The notes beneath the pieces were generated by a model, which was given only the letters and a program-made list of their open reading frames with translations, did not search any database and was not told where the DNA came from. This document shows, piece by piece, positions 24,689 through 33,041 of a stretch of DNA of 64,000 bases. This stretch comes from Cyanobium gracile PCC 6307 (GTDB lineage Bacteria; Cyanobacteriota; Cyanobacteriia; PCC-6307; Cyanobiaceae). Positions within the stretch are counted from its first letter, which is position 1; every line of letters starts with the position of its first letter. Where the stretch lies: contig NC_019675.1 of the NCBI RefSeq assembly GCF_000316515.1, positions 868,001-932,000 on the forward strand, read 5' to 3'. The position numbers and the translations under genes were made by a program.

Positions 24689-24929
24689 GACGGCCAGGCG
24701 CCAGCTCAAGAAGCTGGATCGCTCGACCCCGCAGAACCTTTTGCGGTATAAAGAAACGGCTCCTGCAGGAGACCGACGATCCGCGTCAGAGAGGGAAGGC
24801 CCTGGCGGCCAACCGTTCCGGTCTAGGCGCTACCGGGTCGGCGACCACCGGGTGATCTGTCTGATCGAAGATGAGCAGCTTGTCGTGCTGGTGGTCGGAG
24901 TCAGCCACAGGAGCGAGGCCTATCGATAA
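24663..24929 (+). CDS. RelE/ParE-type toxin with a frame-shifted middle
   Basis: An 88-residue ORF with a TTG start. The ends match RelE toxins (ISETARRQLKKLD at the start; YRVGDHRVICLIEDEQL and VSHRSEAYR at the end). The middle (residues about 30-54) does not; read one base further along from base 24748, the same bases give KKRLLQETDDPRQ and a GKAL-type stretch, as in normal RelE. The pattern fits loss of two bases in TATATA near 24747 and one base near 24825, which restores the frame. The ORF is therefore open but about 25 residues are scrambled, so toxicity is probably lost. A sequencing error at two places is the alternative. Confidence 0.75.
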   Translation: MAWTLRISETARRQLKKLDRSTPQNLLRYKETAPAGDRRSASEREGPGGQPFRSRRYRVGDHRVICLIEDEQLVVLVVGVSHRSEAYR

Positions 24930-24984
24930 CTCAGCCCACTGCAGCAAATCGGCGTATAGCTGGTGGGCTTTGCGGTGGTTGGGA

Positions 24985-25056
24985 TGGGTCGCCTGAGATT
25001 CGAACTCAGGACCAGTCGGTTAAAAGCCGAATGCTCTACCGCTGAGCTAGCGACCC
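24985..25056 (-). tRNA. trnK: tRNA-Lys (TTT)
   Basis: On the minus strand a 72-nt cloverleaf begins at 25056 with GGGTCGC, pairing with GCGACCC at the 3' end, discriminator base A and no encoded CCA. The D-loop contains AGCTCAGCGGTAGAGC, the anticodon loop reads CTTTTAA with anticodon TTT, and the T-arm contains GGTTCGAA-like TTCGAAT. It stands alone between the toxin gene and the carbonic anhydrase-like gene. Confidence 0.95.
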
Positions 25057-25141
25057 GTTGCTGGGGAAGCTATCACCCGGCGGTGACCCTCTCCAAGCCC
25101 ACCGGCCGCCGCACCCTGACCCCCCATCGAGGCCACGCCCC

Positions 25142-25657
25142 ATGACCAGCCCCGACGCCTGGCCCAGCCGCTGGGACGCCCCCCGCATCGACGCTGCCGC
25201 CTGGGTGGCCCCGTCGGCGGTGGTGATCGGCGATGTGCACCTGGCGGCGGGGGCCAGCCTCTGGCCCACCGCGGTGGCCCGGGGGGATGTCTGCGCGATC
25301 GCCGTGGGGGAGGGCAGCAACGTCCAGGACGGCGCCGTGCTGCACGGGGATCCGGGCCAGCCCGTGACCATCGGCGCCGATGTGACCATCGGCCACCGGG
25401 CCGTGGTCCATGGCGCCACGCTGGAGGACGGCTGCCTGATCGGCATCGGCGCCATCGTGCTCAACGGCGTCACAGTGGGGGCCGGGGCCCTGGTGGCGGC
25501 CGGCTCGGTGGTCACCCGCGACGTGCCCGCCGGCGCCCTGGTGATGGGGGCTCCAGCGGTGGTGAAACGGCAGCTGGATGCCGCCGCGATCGAGGCCCAG
25601 CGCCAGCACGCCCACCGCTACCGCCAGCTGGCTGAGGTTCACGCTGGACTCCGTTAG
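25142..25657 (+). CDS. Gamma-carbonic anhydrase-like protein
   Basis: A 171-residue left-handed beta-helix protein built from hexapeptide repeats. The region includes [20 protein letters not shown] and [13 protein letters not shown]; the His residues in the last-but-one stretch and in VLHGD are in the right positions for zinc ligands, as in Cam and CcmM-related carbonic anhydrases. Whether it has activity cannot be seen, as many members are inactive or have acyltransferase roles. The ATG at 25142 is supported by the [11 protein letters not shown] start; an upstream in-frame GTG at 25058 would overlap the tRNA region. It is followed closely by psbY. Confidence 0.85.
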   Translation: MTSPDAWPSRWDAPRIDAAAWVAPSAVVIGDVHLAAGASLWPTAVARGDVCAIAVGEGSNVQDGAVLHGDPGQPVTIGADVTIGHRAVVHGATLEDGCLIGIGAIVLNGVTVGAGALVAAGSVVTRDVPAGALVMGAPAVVKRQLDAAAIEAQRQHAHRYRQLAEVHAGLR

Positions 25658-25660
25658 GAT
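25655..25660 (+). promoter_or_regulatory. Probable -10 box for psbY
   Basis: TAGGAT overlaps the stop codon (TAG) of the carbonic anhydrase-like gene and lies 28 bases before the psbY ATG. TAGGAT or TAGGCT boxes precede several genes in this window. No matching -35 box was seen, so this is a modest call. Confidence 0.35.
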
Positions 25661-25687
25661 CCCGCCATCGTTTTTCCCTGCGTCGCC

Positions 25688-25810
25688 ATGGACCTCCGGC
25701 TGCTGCTCGTCGCTGCTCCGATCCTCCTGGCCGTGGGTTGGGCCGCCTTCAACATCGGCCGCGCCGCCGTGGGTCAGTTGCAACTGATGCTCAAGCGCGC
25801 CCGCGCCTGA
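25688..25810 (+). CDS. psbY: Photosystem II protein Y
   Basis: A 40-residue protein with one membrane helix: [18 protein letters not shown], then [14 protein letters not shown] and a basic end LKRARA. The length, single helix and the (A/F)NI(G/L)xxAVxQ pattern with a basic tail match PsbY, a peripheral low-mass subunit of photosystem II that associates with cytochrome b559. Its stop (TGA at 25808-25810) overlaps the ATG of trmFO by one base, so the two are translated together. Confidence 0.85.
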   Translation: MDLRLLLVAAPILLAVGWAAFNIGRAAVGQLQLMLKRARA

Positions 25811-27192
25811 TGGTCGTCGTCATCGGTGCCGGCCTGGCCGGCACCGAAGCCGCCTGGCAGATCGCCGAAGCCGGACTTCCGGTGCGGCTCGTGGAGATGC
25901 GGCCCGTGCGCCCCTCCCCGGCCCACCACAGCGGCGATTTCGCCGAACTGGTCTGCAGCAACAGCTTCGGCGCCCTTTCTCCCGACCGGGCCGCCGGCCT
26001 GCTCCAAGAGGAGCTGCGCCGCCTGGGGTCGCTGGTGATCCGTACCGCCGATGTCCATGCGGTGCCCGCCGGAGGCGCCCTGGCCGTTGATCGGGGCCGC
26101 TACAGCGCCGCCCTCACGGCGGCCGTTGAGGCCCACCCCCTGGTGACGGTGGAGCGCCGCGAGCAGCTGGCGCTACCGGACCCCGCCGAGATCGCCGTGC
26201 TGGCCACCGGGCCCCTCACCGGCGCCGCCCTGGCCGACGACCTGCTGCTCTTCACCGGGCGGGAGTCGTGCCATTTCTTCGATGCCGCCAGCCCGATCGT
26301 GGAGGGGGAGGGCATCGACCTGTCGGTGGCCTTCCGGGCCAGCCGCTACGACAAGGGCGACGCCGACTACATCAACTGCCCCATGGACCGGGAGCAGTAC
26401 CTCGCCTTCCGCACGGCCCTGCTGGAGGCGGAGAAGGCGGAGCTGAAGGATTTCGAGCAGGAGAGCGCCACCTTCTTCGAGGGCTGCCTGCCGATCGAGG
26501 AACTGGCCCGCCGCGGCGAGGACACCATGCGCTACGGCCCCCTCAAGCCGATCGGCCTCTGGGATCCGCGCTGGGGCGACCTGCACGACCGCGATGTGCG
26601 CCGCGCCAAACGGGCCCATGCCGTGGTGCAGCTGCGCCAGGAGGACAAGGACGGCCGCCTCTGGAACCTCGTCGGCTTCCAGACCAACCTCAAATGGGGC
26701 GAGCAACAGCGGGTGCTGCGGATGATCCCCGGGCTGGAGAACACCAGCTTCGTGCGTTTCGGGGTGATGCACCGCAACACCTTCCTGGAGTCCCCCGAGC
26801 TGCTGCAGCCCACCCTGCAGTTCCGCCAGCGGCCCACCCTTCTGGCCGCCGGCCAGATCACCGGCACCGAGGGCTACGCCGCCGCGGTGGCGGGCGGCTG
26901 GCTGGCCGGCACCAACGCCGTCCGCCTGGTGCGGGGGCTGGCGCCCCTGAGCCTGCCGGCCACCACCATGGCCGGTGCCCTGCTGGCCTTCATCAGCGAG
27001 GCCGAGCGCAGCGGCAGCGCCCGCAAGGGGGGCTTCCAGCCCATGCCCCCCAGCTTCGGCCTGATGCCGGAGCTGCCGGAGCGCATCCGCGACAAACGCC
27101 GCCGCTATGGCGCCTACCGCGACCGGGCCCTGGCGGATCTGGCCGCCTGGGACGCGCAGCGTCAGGCCGCAACCTCTGCCGTGGCGGGCTGA
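25810..27192 (+). CDS. trmFO: Methylenetetrahydrofolate-tRNA-(uracil-5-)-methyltransferase
   Basis: A 460-residue flavoprotein. The N-terminal FAD site [15 protein letters not shown] and the segment [10 protein letters not shown] with a catalytic-type Cys are typical of TrmFO, as are the [10 protein letters not shown] stretch (second Cys) and the ending repeats of GITGTEGY type ([16 protein letters not shown]). The enzyme makes ribothymidine at position 54 of the T-loop in tRNA, using methylene-tetrahydrofolate. The ATG at 25810 overlaps the psbY stop; an earlier in-frame codon at 25738 lies inside psbY and is not used. Full-length for the family. Confidence 0.95.
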   Translation: MVVVIGAGLAGTEAAWQIAEAGLPVRLVEMRPVRPSPAHHSGDFAELVCSNSFGALSPDRAAGLLQEELRRLGSLVIRTADVHAVPAGGALAVDRGRYSAALTAAVEAHPLVTVERREQLALPDPAEIAVLATGPLTGAALADDLLLFTGRESCHFFDAASPIVEGEGIDLSVAFRASRYDKGDADYINCPMDREQYLAFRTALLEAEKAELKDFEQESATFFEGCLPIEELARRGEDTMRYGPLKPIGLWDPRWGDLHDRDVRRAKRAHAVVQLRQEDKDGRLWNLVGFQTNLKWGEQQRVLRMIPGLENTSFVRFGVMHRNTFLESPELLQPTLQFRQRPTLLAAGQITGTEGYAAAVAGGWLAGTNAVRLVRGLAPLSLPATTMAGALLAFISEAERSGSARKGGFQPMPPSFGLMPELPERIRDKRRRYGAYRDRALADLAAWDAQRQAATSAVAG

Positions 27193-27233
27193 TCGCTTCC
27201 TAGGGTCGGGCCGCTCCCGTTCGCCTGGTTCCG

Positions 27234-28799
27234 GTGACCGTCACCGTCCCTTCCTCCGCCGCCGCCCCCCTCACCGCGGCCGATGGCCGCCCCTGGGACG
27301 TGGTCGTGATCGGCTCGGGGATCGGCGGGCTGGTCACCGCCAGCCAGCTGGCGGCCAAGGGGGCCTCGGTGCTGGTGCTGGAGCGCTACCTGATCCCCGG
27401 CGGCAGCGGCGGCAGCTTCCGCCGCGAGGGCTACACCTTCGACGTCGGCGCCTCGATGATCTTCGGCTTCGGCGAGACGGGCCACACCAACCTGCTCACC
27501 CGGGCCCTCGCCGACGTGGGCGAGCACTGCGAGACGATCCCCGACCCGGCCCAGCTGGCCTACCACCTGCCCGGCGGCCTGTCGGTGGCGGTCGACCGCG
27601 ACTACGACCGCTTTCTGGCCGATCTCACCGCTCTCTTTCCCCATGAGGCCACGGGGATCCGCGCCTTCTACGACACCTGCTGGCAGGTGTTCCGCTGCCT
27701 CGACGCGATGCCGCTGCTGTCGCTGGAGGACCCGGCCTACCTGGCCAAGGTATTCTTCCGCGCGCCCCTGGCCTGCCTGGGCCTGGCCCGCTGGCTGCCG
27801 GTGAATGTGGGCGCGGTGGCCCGCGCCCACATCAGCGATCCGGCGCTGCTGAAGTTCATCGACATGGAGTGCTTCTGCTGGTCGGTGATGCCCGCCGATC
27901 GCACGCCGATGATCAACGCCGGCATGGTGTTCTCCGATCGCCACGCCGGCGGCATCAACTACCCCAAAGGCGGCGTCGGGGTGATCGCCGAGAAGCTGGT
28001 GGCGGGCCTGCGAAGTCACGGCGGCGAGATCCGCTACCGGGCGCGGGTGGTGAAGGTGCTGCTGGAGAACGGCCATGCCGTGGGGGTGCGGCTGGCAGCC
28101 GGCGAGGAGATCCACGCCCGCCGGGTGGTGAGCAACGCCACCCGCTGGGACACCTTCGGCTCCCTGGTGGACGAGGCCCACACCCCGGCGGCCGAGCGCA
28201 CCTGGCGGCGGCGCTACAAGCCGTCCTCCTCGTTCCTCTCCCTGCACCTGGGCGTGAAGGCGGAGGCGATCCCGCCGGGCAGCCATGTCCACCACCTGCT
28301 GCTGGAGCGCTGGGAGGAGATGGAGGCCGAGCAGGGGGTGATCTTCGTCTCGATTCCCACCCTGCTGGATCCCTCCCTGGCCCCGGCCGGCCACCACATC
28401 GTGCACACCTTCACCCCATCGTCGATGGAGGTCTGGCAGGGGCTGGCGCCGGGGGCCTACCGGGCCGCCAAGGAGGCCGCCGCCACCCGCCTCATCCGCC
28501 GCCTGGAGGCGATCCTGCCGGGCCTGGAAGGAGCGATCACCCACCGGGAGATCGGCACCCCCCGCAGCCACCGCCGCTTCCTGGGCCGCCACGGCGGCAG
28601 CTACGGACCGGTGCCGGCCCTGCGGCTGCCCGGCCTGCTGCCGATGCCCTTCAACCGCACCGCCATCCCCGATCTCTACTGCGTCGGCGATTCCTGCTTC
28701 CCTGGCCAGGGGCTGAACGCGGTGGCCTTCAGCGGCTTCGCCTGTGCCCACCGCATCGGCGCCGACCTGGGCCTCAATCCCTGGAACCTGCCGGCCTGA
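27234..28799 (+). CDS. crtH: Carotenoid isomerase CRTISO
   Basis: A 521-residue FAD-dependent enzyme with the Rossmann start VVIGSGIGGLVTASQLA, a LERYLIPGGSGGSF segment, and GGVGVIAEKL. The C-terminal part has IPDLYCVGDSCFPGQG, the usual FAD-binding end of the CrtI/CRTISO family. It converts poly-cis-lycopene to all-trans-lycopene in the plant-type carotenoid route used by cyanobacteria. It starts with GTG at 27234, 41 bp after trmFO; a TAGGGT -10-like box lies at 27201. The size matches CRTISO rather than the shorter bacterial CrtI or CrtO ketolase. Confidence 0.9.
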   Translation: MTVTVPSSAAAPLTAADGRPWDVVVIGSGIGGLVTASQLAAKGASVLVLERYLIPGGSGGSFRREGYTFDVGASMIFGFGETGHTNLLTRALADVGEHCETIPDPAQLAYHLPGGLSVAVDRDYDRFLADLTALFPHEATGIRAFYDTCWQVFRCLDAMPLLSLEDPAYLAKVFFRAPLACLGLARWLPVNVGAVARAHISDPALLKFIDMECFCWSVMPADRTPMINAGMVFSDRHAGGINYPKGGVGVIAEKLVAGLRSHGGEIRYRARVVKVLLENGHAVGVRLAAGEEIHARRVVSNATRWDTFGSLVDEAHTPAAERTWRRRYKPSSSFLSLHLGVKAEAIPPGSHVHHLLLERWEEMEAEQGVIFVSIPTLLDPSLAPAGHHIVHTFTPSSMEVWQGLAPGAYRAAKEAAATRLIRRLEAILPGLEGAITHREIGTPRSHRRFLGRHGGSYGPVPALRLPGLLPMPFNRTAIPDLYCVGDSCFPGQGLNAVAFSGFACAHRIGADLGLNPWNLPA

Positions 28800-28807
28800 A
28801 GCGCCCC

Positions 28808-29658
28808 ATGGTTCCCGACCATCGCCTGCACGGCGTCGTGCGGCCGCAGCCACCGGCCGCCGGCGAGGGCCTGCGGCTGGGGATCCGGCAGGGCAGCGGC
28901 AGCGCCGGCACCCCCGAGGCCGTCGAAGAGAACCTGGAGCGCCTGGAGCGGCTCTCTGAGCTGGCGGCGGGGCAGGGAGTGCAGCTGCTGGCCTTCCCCG
29001 AGCTCTATCTCACCGGCTACATCGTCACGCCCGCGGTCGCGCGGCTGCTGGCGGAACCGGTGGACGGCCCCAGCCTGGGGCGGGTGGCCGCCATCGCCCT
29101 GTTCGACCGAGACGGCAGCCTGCTGCGCAACTACCGCAAGACCCACCTCTGGGGACCGGACGAGAAGCGCTGCTGGAGCGCCGGCTACCACCATCCCGAG
29201 GAGGGGCGGCCTACACGGTGCAGCCGGTGAACGGGGTGGGGGTGGGCCTGCTCAACAGCTACGAGGCCGAGTTCCCCGAGCTCACCCGGCGGCTGGCGCT
29301 GGAGGGGGCGTGGCTGGTCCTGATCCCCACGGCCGCCGATGCCTGGGCCGAGCTGAGCACCGGCGAGCGCACCGACAAGCCCTACCCGGACGTGTCCCGC
29401 ACCCTGATCCCCGCCCATGCCTTTCAGAACGGCTGCTTCGTGGCCTACGCCAACCGCTGCGTCGAGGAGACGGTGAACGGGCGTGTGATGGCGGCCTACC
29501 TGGGCAACAGCGTCATCTGCGGCCCCCATGGCGATCTGCTGGCGGCGGCCCGGCCAGAGCCCACCCTGCTGATCGCCGACTGCCGGCCCCGAGAATACGG
29601 GCCCACCCACTCCGCCGCCGCCTGATACCACGTGGACCTGCGGCCCGATCTCTACTGA
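28808..29658 (+). pseudogene. Decayed nitrilase-superfamily (carbon-nitrogen hydrolase) gene
   Basis: Three kinds of damage are visible. The reading frame shifts near 29206, where GAGGAGGGGCGG appears to lack one G. The segment between RVAAIA and LFDRDGSLL is about 25-30 residues shorter than in the family. The usual catalytic Cys position, normally LLICYD, reads LLNSYE. A TGA at 29623-29625 then stops the frame 11 codons before a family-like tail VDLRPDLY that ends at 29656-29658. The first two nitrilase residues are still visible, Glu in FPELYL and Lys in YRKTHLWG. The intact ancestor would cleave carbon-nitrogen bonds in small amides or nitriles. With the loss of the nucleophile, this is not simply an assembly error. 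Confidence 0.75.
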
Positions 29659-29734
29659 CACCCCCCAACCGGCATCCCAGGGCCACGCCGGAGCGGGGGC
29701 GGCGGTAAGGTTTGTAAACATTTATTGCGTGTCC

Positions 29735-30016
29735 ATGGCGGCTCCGACTCCCAGCTCCTCCGACCTGGCGCGCTACCTGGAGGCCCGCGGCGAGATGGGC
29801 AAGCCCTGGGTCTGGCACCTGCTGCGGCTCAGCAAGCTCAAGGAGGCCAAGGACACCATGGAGCCCAATGAGTACGTCGAACGGCTCGGGGAAGCCCATG
29901 CAGACCTGATGCGGCTGGGTGAGTTCTGGAAGGGGCGGGAAGCGGAGGTGTTCGGCGGCCGCTACCAGCCCTCCCAGGTCATCGAGCCCCTGCCCGGATC
30001 CCCCGACGACCGATGA
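29735..30016 (+). CDS. Hypothetical protein, conserved in cyanobacteria (likely)
   Basis: A 93-residue, mostly helical and charged protein (DLARYLEARGEMGKPWVW, then LKEAKDTMEPNEYVERL and a GRYQPSQVIEP tail). No known family is recognised. The ATG at 29735 is two codons after an in-frame GTG at 29729. An AT-rich stretch (TTTGTAAACATTTATTG) upstream may hold the promoter. Its last four bases overlap the start of the next gene, so the two are co-expressed. Confidence 0.65.
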   Translation: MAAPTPSSSDLARYLEARGEMGKPWVWHLLRLSKLKEAKDTMEPNEYVERLGEAHADLMRLGEFWKGREAEVFGGRYQPSQVIEPLPGSPDDR

Positions 30017-30561
30017 GCTCCACCCCGACGGCCCAGCGCTATCCGATGGCGCCGCTGATCCGGTTCACCCTGCTGGCCCTCTACCTGGCCCTCGTCCTGC
30101 CCCTGCCGGTGCTGGCGCCGGAGTCCCTGCGCCTTCCCCTGCTGCTGGCCGCCAGCGCCGGCCTGCTGCTGGTGGTCGCCATCACCAGTGAACGGGTGGA
30201 ACTCGACGGGCGGGAGCTGCGGGTGTGCCATCCCCCCTGGTGCTCCTGGCTGCTGCGCCGCGGCTGGCAGCTGCCCTGGGATCGCATCACTGCCCTCACC
30301 CCGGTCACCACCAGCCAGGGAGGTCGGGTCTACTACGTGCGCACGGCCGGTTGCCAGGGGGAACGCAGCGGCGCCGCCTGGCTGCTGCCCCAGCGGGTGG
30401 CCCGCTTCGAGGACTTTTTGGAGCGCTTCAGCGCCGCCACCGGCATCGCCACCGAGGGGATTAGCCGCATCAGCCCGCCCTGGACTTACCGGCTGCTGGC
30501 CCTGCTGTGCGGCCTCCTGCTGGCGGGAGAGGCCCTGACCCTGCTGCTCACGCTCAGTTGA
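30013..30561 (+). CDS. Hypothetical membrane protein
   Basis: A 182-residue protein with two N-terminal membrane helices (about 15-35 and 38-57) and one C-terminal helix (about 157-178). The middle (about 60-145) is a soluble beta-rich domain with RRGWQLPWDRITALTPV and YYVRTAG, reminiscent of PH-like domains found in small bacterial membrane proteins. The start overlaps the previous gene by 4 bp. It converges with the regulator at 30554-31345, with an 8-bp overlap of the ends. Function unknown. Confidence 0.7.
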   Translation: MSSTPTAQRYPMAPLIRFTLLALYLALVLPLPVLAPESLRLPLLLAASAGLLLVVAITSERVELDGRELRVCHPPWCSWLLRRGWQLPWDRITALTPVTTSQGGRVYYVRTAGCQGERSGAAWLLPQRVARFEDFLERFSAATGIATEGISRISPPWTYRLLALLCGLLLAGEALTLLLTLS

Positions 30562-31345
30562 GGCGGGAGGCGGTGGTGGGGGACGACACCAGCAGACTGG
30601 AGCCGGCTGCACCGGCAGCCTCCTCGCTCATCTCCGGCAGGGTGTCGAGGCTGAAGCGGTAGCCCTGCTGCCGCATCGTTTCAATCGCGCCGCCCTCTCC
30701 CAGTCCTGCCTGCTCGAGCTTGCGGCGCAGGGTGAGCACCTGGGTGTCGACCGAGCGGGGGCCGCCACTGAAGGGGGGCCAGGCCATGCGCAGCAGTTCC
30801 TGGCGACTGCGCACCACCCCCGGGGGCATCAGCAGGGCGCAGAGCAGGGCGAACTCCCGCGGGCTGAGCTCCACGGGCTGGTCGCGCAGGGTGACCTGGC
30901 GCAGCAGCAGGTGCACCTCCAGGGGGCCCACGCAGACCCGTTCCTGGAGGCCGCTGCCGCTGCGGCGCAGCAGGGTGCGGCAGCGGGCGGCGAGCTCCTC
31001 GAGACCGAAGGGCTTGCGCAGCACGTCATCGGCACCGGCATCGAGAAGGGCCACCACGGGCTCCGAGCCGGAGCGGGCCGTGAGCACCATCACCTGGCAA
31101 TGCAGCTGGGCGGCGAGGCGCAAGGCCGAGGTCTCCTCGAGCAGTTCGGCGCTCACCAGCAGATCGGGGGACTGCTCCTGGCAGATCTCCAGGGCTTCGC
31201 GGGCAGTGGCGACGGCGGCGGCCAGGTGCCCATCCTGGCGGAGACGCTGGGCGAGAACGGTGCGGAGGGTCGCGTGGGGGTCGACCACCAGGACGCGGCG
31301 AGGGGTTCCTCCTGGATCAGTCAGCTTGTCCTGGGCCACGGGCAT
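30554..31345 (-). CDS. OmpR-type response regulator with an atypical receiver
   Basis: A 263-residue protein with a receiver domain (about 16-130) and a C-terminal winged helix (about 145-235). The DNA-binding part is clear: LSPREFALLCALLM, then RSVDTQVLTLRRKLEQAG and a QQGYRF turn. The receiver keeps the late Lys (RKPFGLEEL), but the usual phosphorylated Asp is replaced by Ala66 (PDLLVSAELL), and only one Asp (VVDPH) remains of the usual acidic pair. It may therefore act without phosphorylation. Related to the RpaA/NblR/RppA-type regulators of cyanobacteria, but the exact orthologue cannot be told. Confidence 0.82.
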   Translation of the reverse strand: MPVAQDKLTDPGGTPRRVLVVDPHATLRTVLAQRLRQDGHLAAAVATAREALEICQEQSPDLLVSAELLEETSALRLAAQLHCQVMVLTARSGSEPVVALLDAGADDVLRKPFGLEELAARCRTLLRRSGSGLQERVCVGPLEVHLLLRQVTLRDQPVELSPREFALLCALLMPPGVVRSRQELLRMAWPPFSGGPRSVDTQVLTLRRKLEQAGLGEGGAIETMRQQGYRFSLDTLPEMSEEAAGAAGSSLLVSSPTTASRLN

Positions 31346-31548
31346 TTCCTCAGCATCACGATGAAATCAGAAGCGGAAGTGCCGACAGCCGATTGAGTGT
31401 GTCAACGCTAACTGGAAATGTGCGGAGACGCCGTTGACGGGCGATGCCTTGTCAACTGTCCGCCCTCGGATGACGGTCCCGGCACGGCAGGATGGTGCCA
31501 TCTGCCGGCTTTCGCCGCCACAATGACGCCAGGGGCCCGACCCCAGCC

Positions 31549-31812
31549 ATGACAGCACTCCAACACCCCGACGCGATCCGCCACTTCCAGTCCCTGTGTG
31601 ATGCCTGCCAGGCCCTGTCCGACCGTCACCACGGACCCTCCGAGCTCCGCCTGTACGCGGACGGCTACCTCCATGCTCTGCGTCGCACAGCCGTGCTGGA
31701 TCACCACTCGCAGCGCCGGCTGGAGGAGTTGATCGACCGCTGGATCCAGGACCCCTCCAGCTTCCTGGGGCCAGACGGCCAGCCCAGACTGCTGATGGAG
31801 CGGAGCCGTTAG
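31549..31812 (+). CDS. Small conserved protein, unknown
   Basis: An 87-residue, mostly helical protein: HFQSLCDACQALSDRH, then LRLYADGYLHALRRT and LEELIDRWIQDPSSFLGPDG. The Cys-x-x-Cys-like pair (LCDAC) could bind metal but the pattern is not a known domain to me. Upstream lies a 203-bp region shared with the divergent regulator gene, with no other ORF. Its stop overlaps the end of the glutaredoxin gene by 4 bp on the opposite strand. Protein-like composition and conserved arrangement of aromatic residues support it as a gene. Confidence 0.6.
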   Translation: MTALQHPDAIRHFQSLCDACQALSDRHHGPSELRLYADGYLHALRRTAVLDHHSQRRLEELIDRWIQDPSSFLGPDGQPRLLMERSR

Positions 31813-32132
31813 GAGGCCAGGGCCACTTCCAGCTTCTCGCGCAGCTCACCGCTGTTGTACATCTCAATGAGGATGTCCGAGCCGCCCAGGAACTCCCCTT
31901 TCACATACACCTGGGGAATGGTGGGCCAGTCGGAGAACTCCTTGATCCCCTGGCGGATCTCCATGTCGGAGAGCACGTCGAACGTTTCGAAAGGCACACC
32001 CAGCGACTGCAGGATCTGGACGACGTTGTTAGAGAATCCACACTGAGGCATCAGTTTGTTGCCCTTCATGAAGACCATCACCGGGCTGGCGGTGATCAGG
32101 GCGTCGATGCGTTGACGGGTGCTGGCATCCAT
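31809..32132 (-). CDS. grxD: Monothiol glutaredoxin (Grx4/GrxD family)
   Basis: A 107-residue protein with the monothiol active site CGFS (MPQCGFSNNVV), FMKGN before it, and WPTIPQVYVKGEFLGGSDI after it. Proteins of this class bind a [2Fe-2S] cluster with glutathione and pass it on to iron-sulphur assembly or sensing. It lies directly downstream of a BolA-family gene (23 bp), and GrxD and BolA proteins form a complex that carries a shared cluster, so the gene order fits function. Confidence 0.96.
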   Translation of the reverse strand: MDASTRQRIDALITASPVMVFMKGNKLMPQCGFSNNVVQILQSLGVPFETFDVLSDMEIRQGIKEFSDWPTIPQVYVKGEFLGGSDILIEMYNSGELREKLEVALAS

Positions 32133-32155
32133 GGTCGGAATCGCGAAAGGGAACG

Positions 32156-32389
32156 TCAGGAAGGAAGGGAGGTCTGCAGGGCCAGGGCGTGGATCGCCTC
32201 GCTGGCCAGCTCGCTGCGCAGGGCGCCGTAGACGAGCTGGTGCTGGCGCACCCGGTTGAGGCCCGCGAAGGCACCGGACACCACCTTCACCTGCAGGTGG
32301 TCGCCGCCCCCGGTGAGATCCTCCACCTCAACGGCGGCATCGGGGAGCGCGCGCAGGATCGCGTCCTTGACCTGCTCCGGTTGCACCAT
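32156..32389 (-). CDS. BolA family protein
   Basis: A 77-residue protein. The BolA fold is seen as a first helix [16 protein letters not shown], the strand [12 protein letters not shown], and [12 protein letters not shown], with the conserved His of the HQ(L/M)VY segment, which can serve as a cluster ligand. The ATG at 32389 matches the usual family start, MVQPEQVK. The gene is next to grxD on the same strand, and the two products are expected to work together in iron-sulphur cluster handling and redox signalling. Confidence 0.92.
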   Translation of the reverse strand: MVQPEQVKDAILRALPDAAVEVEDLTGGGDHLQVKVVSGAFAGLNRVRQHQLVYGALRSELASEAIHALALQTSLPS

Positions 32390-32436
32390 GGCGGCGGGGA
32401 TCGGGGAGACGACGGAAGGCTGGAATCTAAGGACGA

Positions 32437-33012
32437 TCACCCACCGGCGGTCGATCCCGGGGCGTTGTAGGGGGTGATCACGAAGCCCAGCTCCACCAGC
32501 TGCTGGTAGGCCTTGCGGCCAGCCTCGTTGGTGGGGGTCATGATCTTCACCACCTCCACCAGCAGGGGGATGGCCACCTCGGGCTGGTTCTGGCGGCGGA
32601 ACAGGGCCGCCAGCCGCAGGTTGGACTCGGCCAGCAGCGTCAGGGCCTCCCGGCCCTTGTCATCCATCTCCCGGGGGATGCGGGCATCGAGACCGCGGAA
32701 GGAGCCGCTCAGGTCGCGGTAGAAGCCGAGCAGGCGGCGGCTGGCATCGCGGGCCAGGTCGTAGAGGCGCCGGCCCTCGGCCAGGTTGCCGCTGGCCACC
32801 GCCGCATCGCCCCTTGAAAGGAGGGTCTTCACTGCGGCGAGGTTGAGATCGGTGCCGGCGGGCTGGACCGTCTGGGGGGCGGCCTGGGCCCGGGCCGGCG
32901 GCGACAGGAGCGGCTGGGCCAGGGCCAGCAGGGCCAGGCAGCTGCCGCAGACGCCGGCGAGGCCCGATGGCCGGGCGGATCGGAGGACAGAAACGGCGGA
33001 AGGCCTGATCAC
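32437..33012 (-). CDS. Secreted helical protein, unknown (cyanobacterial type)
   Basis: A 191-residue protein with a signal peptide ending near PPARAQA. The mature part is all-helical: [36 protein letters not shown], and [17 protein letters not shown] near the end. The repeating helix pairs suggest a TPR-like fold. It starts with GTG at 33012. No family name can be given with confidence. It is upstream of bolA and grxD on the same strand, 47 bp before bolA, and may be co-transcribed with them. Confidence 0.65.
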   Translation of the reverse strand: MIRPSAVSVLRSARPSGLAGVCGSCLALLALAQPLLSPPARAQAAPQTVQPAGTDLNLAAVKTLLSRGDAAVASGNLAEGRRLYDLARDASRRLLGFYRDLSGSFRGLDARIPREMDDKGREALTLLAESNLRLAALFRRQNQPEVAIPLLVEVVKIMTPTNEAGRKAYQQLVELGFVITPYNAPGSTAGG

Positions 33013-33041
33013 GTCGACGCCTGACGGGTAACGGCGGAACT

